Assembly: GCA_964355015.1 (NCBI GenBank)
Contig: CAYHCE010000040.1
Coordinates: forward strand, 1 to 26,661
Origin: CAYHCE01 sp964355015
GTDB lineage: Bacteria > Cyanobacteriota > Cyanobacteriia > PCC-6307 > Cyanobiaceae
Direction of reading: 5' to 3'
DNA: 26,661 nucleotides
This document shows positions 8,398-17,883 of this stretch, one piece after another. The notes beneath the pieces are model-generated. The model worked only from the letters and a program-made list of their open reading frames with translations. It had not been told where the DNA came from and did not search any database. Numbering within the stretch: the stretch's first letter is position 1; every line of letters begins with the position of its first letter. Both the position numbers and the translations under genes were made by a program.

Positions 8398-8497
8398 GCC
8401 CGCATCCTTCCCTGCCCTCCCATCCTGCTGCCGGGGAGGCCCGGCTCGTCAGATCGAGCCATCCGGATCCAGGATGGGCTCCCCCTCGCCCCGTCCC

Positions 8498-8776
8498 ATG
8501 GAAGCCCGCTGGAACGACGCCGTCCTCGCCAGCAGCGACGACATCACCAAGCTCGAAGGCAACGCCTACTTCCCCCCCGAGGCCCTGCGATCCGAACATT
8601 TCCGCCCCTCGGCGCACCGCACCGTCTGCGGCTGGAAGGGAGAAGCCCACTACTACGACGTGGTGGTGGGGGACCAGGTGAACGCCGCCGCCGCCTGGTT
8701 CTATCCCGATCCCAAGCCCGCGGCGGCAGAGATCCGCGGCCGCGTGGCTTTCTGGAAGGGTGTGCGGGTGGGCTGA
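8498..8776 (+). CDS. DUF427 domain protein
   Basis: A 92-residue single-domain protein. The family signature is present from the start: MEARWNDAVLASSDD, then LEGNAYFPPEAL, the TVCGWKGEAHYYDV core and the C-terminal AAAWFYPDPKPAAAEI and RVAFWKGVRV. DUF427 proteins are small beta-rich proteins of unknown function, common in cyanobacteria and actinobacteria. The ATG at 8498 gives the usual length; an in-frame ATG at 8474 would add eight residues. No clear ribosome-binding site precedes either. The cupin gene starts 45 bases downstream, and the two could share a transcript. Confidence 0.85.
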   Translation: MEARWNDAVLASSDDITKLEGNAYFPPEALRSEHFRPSAHRTVCGWKGEAHYYDVVVGDQVNAAAAWFYPDPKPAAAEIRGRVAFWKGVRVG

Positions 8777-8821
8777 GCGCGGCGGATGTGGCTACAGCGG
8801 AGGCACCCCGGTGAAGGAGCG

Positions 8822-9310
8822 ATGAAGCTCAGCTTCGTGCCGATCCACGTCTTCCGCGAAACGCCCTCCGTCACGTTCTTTGATGCGAGCGTGCCCCACA
8901 GCGACGGCAGCGATGTGGTGGTGCACCACGGAGCCGCCATCTCCCCACCGGACGACGGCGAGTTCCCGCAGTTTTACGTGCACCACCATCAGGTGGATCA
9001 CAACCTGGTGCTGATCGGCAGCCGCTGCTTCACCCTGCTGAACCCCGCCTGGGATCAGCCGCACCATGTGGTGTATCTGGAGCGGGCGATGGGGGCGCTG
9101 GAGATCCCCCTCGACACCTATCACCGCTCCGCCTCCGGACCGGAGGGCAGCCTGGTGCTGAACCAGCCCGAACGGCAACGTGAGTTCAAGGTGGCCACCG
9201 AGTTCCTGCCGGTGAGCCTGCGCGAGCGGGCCGATCTGCGGGACCTGCTGCTGACACCGCCCTGGGTGTGGACCTGGCGGGGCGGCCACATCTGCCGCGA
9301 CCCCAGCTGA
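8822..9310 (+). CDS. Cupin-like conserved protein
   Basis: A 162-residue cytosolic protein. FYVHHHQVDHNLVLIGSR (51-68) looks like the first cupin motif with its histidines. The later HVVYLERAMGALEIPLDTYHR block (82-102) is where the second motif would fall. This suggests a small beta-barrel that may bind metal, perhaps an epimerase-like or sensor protein. I do not recognise a named family. The start ATG has a good ribosome-binding site (GAAGGAG, six bases or so upstream). The 3' end faces the permease gene with a 23-base gap. Confidence 0.7.
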   Translation: MKLSFVPIHVFRETPSVTFFDASVPHSDGSDVVVHHGAAISPPDDGEFPQFYVHHHQVDHNLVLIGSRCFTLLNPAWDQPHHVVYLERAMGALEIPLDTYHRSASGPEGSLVLNQPERQREFKVATEFLPVSLRERADLRDLLLTPPWVWTWRGGHICRDPS

Positions 9311-9333
9311 GCCGCCTCCACGAAAGGGCGGGA

Positions 9334-10386
9334 TCAGAGCCCGCCGCCGCTGCCGTCGGCCGGGGAGATGGCCGGGCTGGCCGGGGCGGCAGCGGCCTGA
9401 TCCTCCTTCCCCCAGCTCAGGATCATGCCGGCCACGGGAATGGCCAGAAACACACCCAGCAGGCCGGCCACCCGTTCTCCCACGAACAGGGCGAAGAACA
9501 GCACCACCGGATCGATCTCCAGGGCGCGGCCCATCACCCTGGGGTGGATCAGATTGTCCTGGATCTGCTGCAGCAGAACGGAGGCGATCACCACCTGCAG
9601 GGCCATCCACTGGCCCTGGGTCAGAAACACGATCGCCGATACCACGACGACGCCGAGTGTGGCGCCGATGCCGGGAATCGCATCCAGCACTCCGATCACA
9701 AGAGCCAGGATCAAGGAGAACTTCACCCCCAGCACCGCGAAGATGATGAAACTGGCCAGCGCCAGGAAGAGCATCAGTGTGATCTGGCCCCGCAGGAAAC
9801 CAAGCACGTTCTTCTGCACGCTGCGGTCGAAGCGAGCCCGCTGATCGGCCGGCAGCAAGCGCAGCAGATTCGACCAGGCCCTGCCGTTGTCGACCAGCAT
9901 GTAGATCACGATCACCAACAGGAAGATCGCGCCGAACACATTCGAGAACATTCCGCCGAGCAGCCCCATGCCGGTGCCGAGGCTGGAGCGCAGCACATCC
10001 ATCAGCTGCGAGAGGCTGATGGTCTCGAAAACGTCGTGATAGGGCAGGTCGGAACGCTGCAGGCCGGTGATCAGATCGTTGAGCAGGCCGGTGCCCTGAT
10101 TGACCACCTGGAACCCGAGCACCGCCACCAGCAGGGCCGCCAGGCTGATCGCAGCCAGTACCGTGACCAGGATCGCCAGCCAGCGCGGCAGCCCGGTGCG
10201 ACTGAGCCGCCGCACCGGAAAATCCAGCAGCACCGCCAGGATCGCCGCACCGATGAACAACACCAGCACGGTTCGGAAGTAGGCGATCAGCTGAACGACC
10301 ACCCAGCCGCAGGCCACCAGCAGCAGGAAGCGCAGCAGGGCGGAGTTGTTGATCTGGCCCAGGAGCCGGCCGGGCTGGTCGTTCAT
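9334..10386 (-). CDS. AI-2E family transporter (PF01594-type permease)
   Basis: A 350-residue integral membrane protein with about eight hydrophobic helices. The first pairs lie at about 18-65 and 68-90, a soluble stretch follows at about 95-145, and the rest form a helix-rich C-terminal half. Family blocks are FLRGQITLMLFLAL, ALVIGVLDAIPGIGATLGVV and QDNLIHPRVMGRALEIDPV. The family includes the disputed AI-2 exporter TqsA/YdiK and Na+/H+ antiporter-like members; most cyanobacterial copies are uncharacterised. The tail is Ala/Pro/Ser-rich. It is transcribed divergently from the desaturase gene. Confidence 0.9.
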   Translation of the reverse strand: MNDQPGRLLGQINNSALLRFLLLVACGWVVVQLIAYFRTVLVLFIGAAILAVLLDFPVRRLSRTGLPRWLAILVTVLAAISLAALLVAVLGFQVVNQGTGLLNDLITGLQRSDLPYHDVFETISLSQLMDVLRSSLGTGMGLLGGMFSNVFGAIFLLVIVIYMLVDNGRAWSNLLRLLPADQRARFDRSVQKNVLGFLRGQITLMLFLALASFIIFAVLGVKFSLILALVIGVLDAIPGIGATLGVVVVSAIVFLTQGQWMALQVVIASVLLQQIQDNLIHPRVMGRALEIDPVVLFFALFVGERVAGLLGVFLAIPVAGMILSWGKEDQAAAAPASPAISPADGSGGGL

Positions 10387-10783
10387 CGGTGGGGCATCGA
10401 GGCAGAGCGAAGCCGCACGCTGGCACTGGCGGCGCGGAAGGTCACCGACCCGGCAGCGAGCGGAGCCGAGATCGACAGATTGGCTTAAGGCCCAGCCGCT
10501 AGCTGCCAGGCAAGCGAGCCTAGGCTAACCGGTCAATCGAGGCTTTCCTCTGCTAGCACCTGCTCGTCACCAGATATCCGCGTCCGATTGCAGCATCTCC
10601 AACCCGAGCCCTTCCGTCGCTGCGGCTGACCAGCGCCAGGCGAAGCGTGCCGTTGATCCGTCGGCAGGCGCAGCCGGGATCAGCCGCTCGGATTTCATTC
10701 TGCAACCCTTCATCCGCAGCGACGATCGCACGGCCACCTGGCAACTTCTCACTACGGTCGTTCCCTATCTGATTCTCTGGGCC

Positions 10784-11749
10784 TTGGCGGTTCAGGTCGC
10801 CCACCTCTCGCTCTGGCTCACCCCTCCCCTGCTGGTGGTGATGGTGCTGTTCTCCGGTCGATGCTTTTCACTGATGCACGATTGCGGCCACCACTCGCTG
10901 TTCCGCTCGAAACGCGTCAACCGGGCCGTGGGCTTCCTGCTCGGGGTGATCAACGGGATTCCCCAGTACCCCTGGTCCCAGGGGCATGCCTTCCATCACC
11001 GGCACAACGGCAACTGGGACCTGTACCGGGGACCTTCGGCCCTGATCAGCCTGGAGCAGTACGAGTCGCTCACCCCTCGCGGCAAGGCCTTCTATCAGTT
11101 TCTCCGCCACCCGCTGATGCTGTTCCCCGGCGGCTTCTTCTACCTGGTGATCAAACCGAGGCTGGCCCTGCTGCTGGGCACGGTGCAGTTCCTCGGCCAC
11201 GCCCTCACCAGCCTCGGGGCCGACTGGCGCACCCCATGGCCCCAGATCCTCTCCTCCTATCGCCCCAGGCACTGGTACAGCGGCGCCGAGTTCATCGACC
11301 TGCTGCTCAACAACCTCTGCGTCATCGCCAGCTGGGTGCTGCTCAGCCACTGGATCGGCGCCGGCCTGTTCTGGAGCCTCTACGCGATCGTGATGGCCTG
11401 CTCGGCCGCGCTGTTCATCTGCATCTTCTTCGTGCAGCACAACTTCGAGGGCTCCTACGCCCATCGCACCGAGGGCTGGAGTTCCCTGAGCGGGGCGATC
11501 GAGGGCACCAGCCTGCTGGAACTGCCTCCCCTGCTCAACTGGTTCACCGCCGACATCGGCTGCCACAACATCCACCATCTCTGTGAGCGGATTCCGAACT
11601 ACCAGCTGCGGGCCTGCCAGCGGCGCAACCTTCCCCTGCTCGGCACGGCCACCCGGCTGAGCCTGAAGGACATTCCCGCCTGCTTCCGCTTCATCCTCTG
11701 GGACCGCACAGCCGAGCAGTTGGTGGCCATCCCGGGCTCCGGCAGTTAA
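10784..11749 (+). CDS. Fatty acid desaturase (acyl-lipid, membrane di-iron)
   Basis: A membrane-bound desaturase with three histidine boxes: HDCGHH (32-37), HAFHHRH (68-74) and HNIHH (261-265), plus H219 in VQHNFEG. Hydrophobic stretches flank the boxes. The C-terminal block CHNIHHLCERIPNYQ followed by a TRLSLKD segment resembles Bacillus Des and proteobacterial acyl-lipid desaturases more than plant-type DesA. Coordinates use the first standard start, TTG at 10784. The conserved frame clearly extends upstream: the translation DFILQPFIRSDDR then WQLLTTVVPYLILWALAV precedes it. Between the stop at 10526-10528 and 10784, however, there is no in-frame ATG, GTG or TTG. A CTG at 10550 has GAGG seven bases before it and may be the real start, adding 78 residues. 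Confidence 0.88.
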   Translation: MAVQVAHLSLWLTPPLLVVMVLFSGRCFSLMHDCGHHSLFRSKRVNRAVGFLLGVINGIPQYPWSQGHAFHHRHNGNWDLYRGPSALISLEQYESLTPRGKAFYQFLRHPLMLFPGGFFYLVIKPRLALLLGTVQFLGHALTSLGADWRTPWPQILSSYRPRHWYSGAEFIDLLLNNLCVIASWVLLSHWIGAGLFWSLYAIVMACSAALFICIFFVQHNFEGSYAHRTEGWSSLSGAIEGTSLLELPPLLNWFTADIGCHNIHHLCERIPNYQLRACQRRNLPLLGTATRLSLKDIPACFRFILWDRTAEQLVAIPGSGS

Positions 11750-11769
11750 GAGCGCCGGCGGTTAAGAGC
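11739..11769. repeat. Two-copy tandem repeat spanning the desaturase stop codon
   Basis: CCGGCAGTTAAGAGC (11739-11753) and CCGGCGGTTAAGAGC (11755-11769) differ at one base and lie at a 16-base period. The TAA that ends the desaturase is inside the first copy. This looks like a local duplication at the 3' end of the gene. Confidence 0.6.
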
Positions 11770-11833
11770 CGTTTCAGCTTCCAACTCCACAGGCGAACGG
11801 GGATACGGTCAGGCCATCCATCGCGCCCTGGCC

Positions 11834-12028
11834 ATGGACATGGGTGAACTGTTCCTGGAATCGCTCTCCACGGGCGTGATCACGGCCGAGGAGATCGACT
11901 GGGTGACCGCCCATCAGAGCCGTTTCGACCGCCAGGAGGAGGCCACCGCCCTGAAGCTGGGCCGCCTGCTCGACGAGGGGCGGATCCAGATCGGCTGTCG
12001 GGTTCGGCCGGCAGCGGCCTTCGGCTGA
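11834..12028 (+). CDS. Small conserved hypothetical protein
   Basis: A 64-residue acidic, helical protein (MDMGELFLESLSTGVITAEE, later ATALKLGRLLDEGRI) with no cysteine pair or membrane segment except a single C near the end. Proteins of this style, with a start-of-gene ESLSTGVIT block, are familiar to me from marine and freshwater Synechococcus; no function is known. An alternative ATG lies six bases downstream at 11840. It precedes the rhomboid gene by 17 bases on the same strand, so the two are probably cotranscribed. Confidence 0.7.
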   Translation: MDMGELFLESLSTGVITAEEIDWVTAHQSRFDRQEEATALKLGRLLDEGRIQIGCRVRPAAAFG

Positions 12029-12045
12029 TCCCCCGGCCGACGACA

Positions 12046-12660
12046 ATGGCCGTCATGGCCCCTCCCGGATCAGATCGGCTGTCCTCCCGCGTCGAGCGCT
12101 CCCTGGCCCGGCTGGGCGGCAGGGCCCTGCTGCCCGTGCTGCTCCTGTCGGTGGCCTGGGGGCAGGAGCTGATCGACCAGCTGCTGTTCGGGGGCCGCTG
12201 GAATCTGCCGATGCAGCCCGGCGGTTCGTTCCTGGCGGTGCTGACCGCCCCCTTCAGCCACGGCGATCTGGGCCATCTGCTGGGCAACAGCCTCTGGTTC
12301 CTGCCCCTCTCCTGGCTGGTGCTGCTCAAGGGCCGGCGCGACTATCTGGCCGTCTGGCTGGGGGTCTACGCCATGGCGATTCCGGTGTGGCTGTTCTGGC
12401 CCACGGGCAGCCACGGCCTCTCCGGTGTGGTGTTCGGGCTGGTGGGCTATCTGATGCTGATCGGCTTCCTGGAGCGGCGCCCCCTGGCACTCGGGTTGTC
12501 CGTGTTCAGCCTGGTGAGCTACGGGGGGTTCCTGCCCGCTCTGCTGCCGCTGTTCTCGCCGCCCGGAGTGAGCTGGATCGGCCACGTCAGCGGCTTCGCC
12601 GGTGGTGTGCTCGCTGCCCTCGCCATCCACCGGGAACCGGGAGAATCGGGACCGACCTGA
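12046..12660 (+). CDS. Rhomboid family intramembrane serine protease
   Basis: A 204-residue protein with about six hydrophobic helices. Rhomboid features are in order: HGDLGHLLGNSLWF with H77 and N81 (oxyanion side), the catalytic serine in GLSG (S126), and the catalytic histidine H180 in GHVSGFAGG. The usual catalytic Ser-His dyad is therefore complete. Members cut transmembrane segments of other membrane proteins; the substrate here is unknown. Another ATG three codons in (12055) could be the start. The next gene begins seven bases after the stop. Confidence 0.85.
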   Translation: MAVMAPPGSDRLSSRVERSLARLGGRALLPVLLLSVAWGQELIDQLLFGGRWNLPMQPGGSFLAVLTAPFSHGDLGHLLGNSLWFLPLSWLVLLKGRRDYLAVWLGVYAMAIPVWLFWPTGSHGLSGVVFGLVGYLMLIGFLERRPLALGLSVFSLVSYGGFLPALLPLFSPPGVSWIGHVSGFAGGVLAALAIHREPGESGPT

Positions 12661-12667
12661 TCCGCCG

Positions 12668-12964
12668 ATGTCCTGTCCCCGCTGCGGAAGCTGGAGTGTG
12701 CGCCGGGACAGGAGCCTGGCCGGCCGGATGGTCTGCGGGCGCTGCAGCATGCCCCTGAGCGGCGCGGCGGCGAGGGGGAGCACAGGCCTGCGCCGCCACG
12801 CCAGGGCTGGGGAGAACCTGGTTTCCCGCCTGGGGCGGGCCTGGCGCTGGATCCTGCCGCTGGGTCTGCTGCTGGCCGTGGGCGCCCTGCTCGCCCATCA
12901 GCAGAGCCCCGAGACCACACCGCCTCTGGCCCCGCCCCAGGCCGGATCGCTCAGCCGTGGATGA
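12668..12964 (+). CDS. Zinc-ribbon protein with one C-terminal membrane helix
   Basis: A 98-residue protein. Two CxxC knuckles, CPRCGSW (3-9) and CGRC (24-27), make an N-terminal zinc ribbon. A basic linker follows (RGSTGLRRHARAGE), and then one hydrophobic helix, WILPLGLLLAVGALLAH. The tail is Pro/Ser-rich and would be on the other side of the membrane. It starts seven bases after the rhomboid gene and likely shares its transcript. A link to membrane proteolysis or quality control is only inferred from position. Its 3' end overlaps the 3' end of the Nif11 gene on the other strand by 14 bases. Confidence 0.7.
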   Translation: MSCPRCGSWSVRRDRSLAGRMVCGRCSMPLSGAAARGSTGLRRHARAGENLVSRLGRAWRWILPLGLLLAVGALLAHQQSPETTPPLAPPQAGSLSRG

Positions 12965-13196
12965 AGTTGCGCAGGCGGCAGGCTTCGGCGCCGGCACGGT
13001 GCTGCAGCTCGGCGTCGCTCAGATGGGACTCCTCCCGTTGCTGGGCCTCGAGCACGTCCGCCTCCTCGACGCAGAAGCCCTCGCTGCTGGCCAGCCGCAG
13101 AAAGGCGGACAGATCCAGGGGCTGGCGCAGCTGTTCCTGAAGCGGGGCCGAGAGTTGGGCATGGCGGAGGAAGGCATCCAGTTGCTGCAGGCTCAC
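12951..13196 (-). CDS. Nif11 domain protein
   Basis: An 81-residue protein with the Nif11 pattern: MSLQQLDAFLRHAQ, then a hydrophobic LSAFLRLASSEGFCVEEADV block, and a LSDAELQ helix where classical leaders have the S-D/E-EELE segment. In peptide natural products the Nif11 part is a leader that ends in a Gly-Gly or similar cleavage site before a core peptide. Here the protein ends RLRNFIHG shortly after the helix, with no Gly-Gly and no Cys/Ser/Thr-rich core. I see no LanM or radical SAM modifying enzyme beside it. It is probably a stand-alone housekeeping Nif11 protein of picocyanobacteria rather than a precursor. Confidence 0.75.
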   Translation of the reverse strand: MSLQQLDAFLRHAQLSAPLQEQLRQPLDLSAFLRLASSEGFCVEEADVLEAQQREESHLSDAELQHRAGAEACRLRNFIHG

Positions 13197-13248
13197 GGCA
13201 GGGGCGGCGATGGCTGTCCCCTTACTAGCGGAGCCCGGGCAGCAACGG

Positions 13249-14082
13249 TCAGCGACCCCGGCCGGCCCGCTCGAGTGGATCCCCCTCGAGTGCTTCCCCC
13301 ACCGCCTCCGGCGGCTCGAAGGTGTCCTGGCGGGCCTGCTCGCTGATATAGCGACCGATGAGCAGGCCCATCACCACCGCCATGTAGATCGGCCCGATGA
13401 CGCTGAAGCTCACCGCACTCATCTGGGACAGGGGGGTGGCTGGCAGCACGTCGCCGAAGCCCACCGTGGTCAGGCTCACGAAGGCGAAGTAATTGAGGCG
13501 AGCGAAGTCCAGCTCCCAGACATGGGGGTTGGCTGTGCTGAGGTTCAGGTTCCGCGCCAGCAGGCCGTCCGGATCGTGCTGGCTGATGAAGCTGCCCGGC
13601 TGGATGGTCTCCAGGGCGGTGAACAGCAGCCCGGCCGTCAACCCGATCAGCAGATAGCCGGCCACCGCACCCATCAGCACCCTGCCGTTCACCCGGCGCT
13701 CCTCGGCCAGGAACCCCACCAGTCGCACCAGGCTCCAACCCACGAACACGATCGTGAGCCCGAGCAGGAACCAGCCGCTCTGTCGGTTGGCCACCGGCGT
13801 GAGGTACCAGAACCACTGGGAGGCAAGGGTCGCCAGGCCCAGGATCCGGTAGGGAACGTCCCGGGGGTGGCTGCGGCCGGCGTGGCGGGTCGTGCCCTCC
13901 AGCTCCACCACCAGCAGCAGCGTGGCGAGGTTGTAGCCCACCGCGCCGATCAGATGCAGCCCCCGGGGCAGAGCCAGGCTCACCATCACCAGCAGCGTCG
14001 CCAGCAGCAGGTGGCGGTAGAAGCGATGCCGGCGGTGCAGGCGCGCCTCCGCGGAGAGGGGGGCGTGACGGGGGAACGGCAA
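13249..14082 (-). CDS. Ion_trans_2 potassium channel protein
   Basis: A 277-residue membrane protein. Five or so hydrophobic segments lie at about 24-60, 80-98, 104-125 and 136-160, then the pore. The selectivity filter is TTVGFGD (205-211), a standard K+ channel signature, followed by a last helix (MSAVSFSVIGPIYMAVVMGL). The pore loop and final helix fit Ion_trans_2. There is no RCK/TrkA-N domain; the tail of about 35 residues after the last helix is polar. Gating is therefore unclear. It lies between the Nif11 and SRAP genes on the same strand. Confidence 0.9.
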   Translation of the reverse strand: MPFPRHAPLSAEARLHRRHRFYRHLLLATLLVMVSLALPRGLHLIGAVGYNLATLLLVVELEGTTRHAGRSHPRDVPYRILGLATLASQWFWYLTPVANRQSGWFLLGLTIVFVGWSLVRLVGFLAEERRVNGRVLMGAVAGYLLIGLTAGLLFTALETIQPGSFISQHDPDGLLARNLNLSTANPHVWELDFARLNYFAFVSLTTVGFGDVLPATPLSQMSAVSFSVIGPIYMAVVMGLLIGRYISEQARQDTFEPPEAVGEALEGDPLERAGRGR

Positions 14083-14151
14083 GGCGAGCAGCCGATGTCG
14101 CCCGCATTGTGGCCACGGTGTTCGACCGGGGCAGCGCCAGGGCGGCAGCGA

Positions 14152-14787
14152 TCACTCGAACAGTGGCAGCTGGGCGGGCGGATCGCCCCTGCTGGACACC
14201 ACCTCCCAGCCGGCCGGATCCCAGCCGGCGAGCAGGGGTTCGAGCGCCCGCAGCCCGGCGCCGTGGGCGGGGGCCAGCCAGGCCTGCTCCAGCCCGTCGG
14301 GAAGAAGCACCGGCATACGGTCGTGCAGGGGGCGGATCAGGGCGTTGGGGGCGGTGGTGAGTACGCAGCAGCTCTCCACCTCGCTGCCGTCCCGCCCGAT
14401 CCAGCGATCCCAGAGCCCCGCCAGCCAGAAAAGCTCGCGGTCGCGGCGGCGGATCAGCCGGCCCTTCTCCAGGAAGGCGTCGGCGGGCAGCAGGCAGCGG
14501 CGATGGCGCCAGGCGCCCCGGAACGAGGCTTTCTCGGTGACCGTTTCGCTGCGGGCGTTGATCGGGCGCGGCGCCGCCAGAGGATCCCTGGCCCACTCCG
14601 GCAGCAGCCCCCAGAGCAGCAGGGCGCTGCCGATCCGCCCGTGCTCCTGGCGCAGCGCCAGCACCGGCTCTCCGGGCCGCACCAGGGTGCGGGGAGCATG
14701 GCGCGCAGCCAGTTCCGCCGGCAGGGAACCCCCCAGCCGAGGCAGGAGCCGGTCAAGGCCGCTGGTGAGGGAGTAGCTGCCGCACAT
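14152..14787 (-). CDS. SRAP domain protein (YedK/HMCES-type abasic-site shield)
   Basis: A 211-residue SRAP protein. Starting at the ATG at 14787 puts the catalytic cysteine at position 2 (MCGSYSL), as required after Met removal; an upstream in-frame ATG at 14820 would bury it and is rejected. Other active-site residues are in place: N77 in INARSET, E107 in PADAFLE and H155 in LHDRMPVLL. The family crosslinks to abasic sites in single-stranded DNA through Cys2 and is often linked to the SOS response. It is divergent from ftsH, with a 121-base intergenic region. LexA is encoded 3 kb away. No clear LexA box (GTAC-type) was seen before it. Confidence 0.9.
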   Translation of the reverse strand: MCGSYSLTSGLDRLLPRLGGSLPAELAARHAPRTLVRPGEPVLALRQEHGRIGSALLLWGLLPEWARDPLAAPRPINARSETVTEKASFRGAWRHRRCLLPADAFLEKGRLIRRRDRELFWLAGLWDRWIGRDGSEVESCCVLTTAPNALIRPLHDRMPVLLPDGLEQAWLAPAHGAGLRALEPLLAGWDPAGWEVVSSRGDPPAQLPLFE

Positions 14788-14908
14788 GGCACCCAGGTTG
14801 ACGCGCCGGGTGGCGGGCATCGGTCACGTTCGGTTCTCACCCCCGCCCCTGCCGGACGTCGCGCCGGCCCCACGGCCTAGCTTGGCCCCATTGCCACGCC
14901 TGCCAGCC

Positions 14909-16789
<1,881 letters not shown>

Positions 16790-16796
16790 ACGGCAC

Positions 16797-16826
16797 TTGA
16801 CGACGGGGCCCCCGTTCCCCGATAAG
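16797..16826 (+). promoter_or_regulatory. Candidate sigma-70 promoter for argF
   Basis: TTGACG (16797-16802) matches the -35 consensus at five of six bases. It is followed after 18 bases by GATAAG (16821-16826), which matches TATAAT at four of six. Transcription would start near 16833, leaving a leader of about a dozen bases before argF. The spacer contains the inverted repeat ACGGGG-C-CCCCGT. This is a pattern call only. Confidence 0.35.
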
Positions 16827-16845
16827 GGTTCTTTGAAATGGGGTC

Positions 16846-17802
16846 ATGGGCCCGCCGCTCAACCCTCCCGTGCACGGTCTCAGCGCTCTCAGGGGCCGTG
16901 ATCTCCTCTCCTCGGCCGACCTCGGCCCCGACGAGATCCTGGCGCTGCTGGAGCTGGCCCGGGAGCTCAAGAGCGGCAACCGCCGGATCGACCTGAGCGG
17001 CAGGGTGCTGGGCCTGATCTTCACCAAGGCCTCCACCCGCACCCGGGTGAGCTTCTCGGTGGCGATGGCCCGGCTGGGGGGCCAGACCCTCGATCTCAAC
17101 CCTTCGGTCACCCAGGTGGGGCGCGGCGAACCGATCGCCGACACGGCACGGGTGCTGAGCCGCTATGTGGACGCCCTGGCGATCCGAACCTTCGCCCAGG
17201 CGGAGCTGGCCGAGTACGCCCACTGGGCCCGGGTCCCGGTGATCAACGCCCTCACCGACCAGGAACATCCCTGCCAGGCTCTGGCCGATTACCTCACCCT
17301 CCAGGAGACTGTCGGCCCCCTGGAGGGTCTCACCCTGGCCTACGTGGGCGACGGCAACAACGTGGCCCATTCCCTGCTGCTCTGTGGCGCCCTGCTGGGC
17401 GTGAACGTGCGGATCGGCTGCCCCGAGAACTTCAGCCCCGACCCAGCGGTGGTGGAGCAGGCCCGGCAGCTGGCCGGCGAGCGCTGCAGCATCAGCGTGC
17501 TGCACGATCCGGTGGCGGCGGTGCGGGGCGCCCATGGCCTCTACACCGATGTCTGGGCCTCGATGGGGCAGGAGGAGGAGCAGGAGGAGCGGGCCGCGGC
17601 CTTCGCCGGCTTCTGCCTGGATGAAGCCCTGCAGGCGGAGGCCGATCCGCGGGCGATCGTGCTGCACTGCCTGCCGGCCCACCGCGGGGAGGAGATCAGC
17701 GCCGGCGTGATCGAGGGCAGCGCCAGCCGGGTATTCGAGCAGGCCGAAAACCGCCTGCACGTGCAGCAGGCCCTGCTGGCGGCCCTGCTCGGCGGGCTCT
17801 GA
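16846..17802 (+). CDS. argF: Ornithine carbamoyltransferase
   Basis: A 318-residue enzyme that makes citrulline from ornithine and carbamoyl phosphate in arginine synthesis. The carbamoyl-phosphate loop is STRTR (63-67). HPCQ (141-144) and HCLPAHRGEE (274-283) are the other catalytic blocks, and ornithine binding is in the DVWASMG segment (235-241). Length and domain order are normal. A short Glu-rich insert (EEEQEE) follows DVWASMG. The ATG at 16846 is preferred because the LSALRGRDLLS start of the family follows directly. An out-of-frame ATG lies a few bases upstream. It sits between ftsH and lexA. Confidence 0.96.
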   Translation: MGPPLNPPVHGLSALRGRDLLSSADLGPDEILALLELARELKSGNRRIDLSGRVLGLIFTKASTRTRVSFSVAMARLGGQTLDLNPSVTQVGRGEPIADTARVLSRYVDALAIRTFAQAELAEYAHWARVPVINALTDQEHPCQALADYLTLQETVGPLEGLTLAYVGDGNNVAHSLLLCGALLGVNVRIGCPENFSPDPAVVEQARQLAGERCSISVLHDPVAAVRGAHGLYTDVWASMGQEEEQEERAAAFAGFCLDEALQAEADPRAIVLHCLPAHRGEEISAGVIEGSASRVFEQAENRLHVQQALLAALLGGL

Positions 17803-17883
17803 GGCAGGGCCGGCGGCAACAAGGGGCTGGACAACACCAGCCTGGAGAGGGAACACTGGAGCGATGGTGCATCCGTACTGCCG

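Noticed and set aside
10784..10786. TTG at 10784 as the true desaturase start
   Set aside because: It is kept as the coordinate only because it is the first standard start. Conserved residues lie upstream in the same frame, so I do not believe it is the real one.
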